From contig JAPLWD010000116.1 in assembly GCA_026396775.1 (NCBI GenBank), positions 1 to 6,121 of the forward strand: DNA of 6,121 nt, read 5' to 3'. Under the pieces are notes generated by a model, which saw only the letters and a program-made list of their open reading frames with translations, was not told the origin of the DNA and did not search any database. Numbering within the stretch: position 1 is the first letter of the stretch; every line of letters begins with the position of its first letter. Shown here in pieces: positions 5,153-6,121 of the stretch. Both the position numbers and the translations under genes were made by a program. The stretch is from Candidatus Gribaldobacteria bacterium. Lineage in GTDB: Bacteria; Patescibacteriota; Minisyncoccia; Minisyncoccales; CG1-02-41-26.

Positions 5153-6121
5153 GCCAGCGTTTAGCCCACATCTGAAAAACCAGCAAGTACCAAATTCGAT
5201 AGGGATTGCTGTTTTTATTTTCGTAAAAATATTTTTTAACTTTTAAAACTTTTTCCGTATCAAGAAGCCCCACCTCATTTAGGGCTTTTTCACTTAAAGA
5301 CTCTTCCACGATTGGACGCAAGTCCTGCAAAAGCCATTTTCGCATCGGGATAGAAAACCCATGCTTAGGACGATCCCAATACTTTTGAGGCAAATACTTT
5401 CTCAAAATTTCTTTCAAAAGATACTTACCCGAAGTCTGATCACATTTCCAACTAACTGGTAATTGAGCCACAAATTCTAAAATTTTATGATCCAACAACG
5501 GCTCTCTAGCCTCCAAAGCATTATACATACTGGCTCGATCAACCTTAGTTAAAATATCCTCGGGTAAATAGGTTTTAGCGTCAAAATACATCCACAAAGA
5601 AACAGAATCTAATTTCAATAAATCTTTTTGCGTCTCCCTAAAAATGTCCTCTATAAAACTCCGCTTTTTAGCTTTAACCATTTGAGCTATTTCAGTTGAT
5701 AAAAATCCAGTGGCTACATCTGCCAAGCGTTCAAAAATATTTTGATGTTGAGCCATTTGCGAAAATTTACGCACCCGATAAGCTCCATCATTCAAAGAAA
5801 AACTCAAAACTTTATCCACCAACGATCCCAAAATATCCGGCATCTTTGCGGACAATCTTAAGGCTTGCAACATTTTAACGTTCCAATATTTATCATAACC
5901 AGTAAAAAACTCGTCCCCTCCATCACCCGATAAGACAACTTTTACTTGGGAATGAGCCAATTTAGAAATCAAAAAAGTGGGTACCGCCGAAGAATCACCA
6001 AAAGGTTCATCGTAAATTTCGGGCAAACTCGGCACAATCTCCAAAGCTTCTTTTTGAGTGCAATCCATTTCAGTGTGATTAGTCCCAAGGTACTTAGCAA
6101 TTTCTTTGGCGTACCTTGCTT
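5145..6121 (-). CDS. asnB: Asparagine synthase (glutamine-hydrolysing), C-terminal part; start beyond window
   Basis: The frame is open from the right edge to TAG at 5147-5145 and gives the last 324 residues of an AsnB-family amidotransferase, i.e. the end of the ATP-dependent synthetase domain. It begins ARYAKEIAKYLGTNHTEMD and includes EIYDEPFGDSSAVPT, SGDGGDEFFTGYDKYW, the block LPEDILTKVDRASMYNALEAREPLLDH typical of the family, GKYLLKEILRKYLP and PKHGFSIPMRKWL. It ends WYLLVFQMWAKRWLS, a usual AsnB C-terminus. The glutaminase domain and PP-loop lie outside the window, so nucleophile status is unknown. The ATG at 6068 is internal to the domain and is not the start. In the shared segment I count about 50 of 79 residues identical to the left-hand copy, so the two are old paralogues, not a recent duplication. 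The gene converges on glycosyltransferase 2 with an 8-bp overlap and no room for an intervening terminator. AsnB-like genes in glycan clusters may amidate sugars or other acids rather than aspartate. Confidence 0.93.
   Translation of the reverse strand, partial: ARYAKEIAKYLGTNHTEMDCTQKEALEIVPSLPEIYDEPFGDSSAVPTFLISKLAHSQVKVVLSGDGGDEFFTGYDKYWNVKMLQALRLSAKMPDILGSLVDKVLSFSLNDGAYRVRKFSQMAQHQNIFERLADVATGFLSTEIAQMVKAKKRSFIEDIFRETQKDLLKLDSVSLWMYFDAKTYLPEDILTKVDRASMYNALEAREPLLDHKILEFVAQLPVSWKCDQTSGKYLLKEILRKYLPQKYWDRPKHGFSIPMRKWLLQDLRPIVEESLSEKALNEVGLLDTEKVLKVKKYFYENKNSNPYRIWYLLVFQMWAKRWLS

Noticed and set aside
5696..5878. 60-codon plus-strand frame
   Set aside because: Antisense shadow of the right-hand asnB.

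Overview
The window is AT-rich bacterial DNA with short intergenic gaps. It holds a surface-polysaccharide type neighbourhood: two asparagine-synthase-like amidotransferase genes and two GT4-type glycosyltransferases, plus a small YgjP/DUF45 metallopeptidase and one short cysteine-containing gene of unknown function. AT-rich genes, a compact YgjP-like peptidase, repeated asnB/glycosyltransferase genes and a GC-rich nested palindrome with GAGCGAAGCGAGC-type words fit Candidatus Patescibacteria (CPR, for example a Microgenomates or Katanobacteria-like lineage). This is an inference from gene style; no phylogenetic marker is present. The genetic code appears standard: TAA, TGA and TAG each end a gene at a plausible C-terminus.

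Layout. Bases 1-1393 (minus) hold most of an AsnB-like protein whose C-terminus runs off the left edge. Its first usable start lies inside the glutaminase domain, so the N-terminal nucleophile Cys is missing. Just upstream, in the same reading frame and separated by one TAA, is glycosyltransferase 1 (1427-2533, minus), which seems to have a leaderless promoter. A clear minus-strand terminator (about 2595-2632) separates it from a small gene region (2656-3048, minus). There a well-placed Shine-Dalgarno drives a reading frame that is cut by a single in-frame TAG between the two CxxC pairs of what looks like one zinc ribbon. The metallopeptidase follows (3140-3694, minus), again with a leaderless-looking promoter.

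Bases 3695-3985 are non-coding and dominated by a roughly 150-bp nested inverted repeat (3818-3965) flanked by a TTAGT direct repeat. It looks like a MITE or REP-like element sitting in front of the divergent glycosyltransferase 2 (3986-5152, plus). That gene overlaps tail-to-tail by 8 bp with a second asnB paralogue (5145-6121, minus), whose N-terminus lies beyond the right edge.

The AsnB proteins presumably transfer amide nitrogen in amino-acid or glycan modification, while the two glycosyltransferases add sugars at the cytoplasmic face of the membrane. The metallopeptidase and the small cysteine gene look unrelated to glycan synthesis. The points most worth a second look are the amber codon inside the zinc-ribbon gene, the nucleophile-less AsnB at its junction with glycosyltransferase 1, and the palindromic element.
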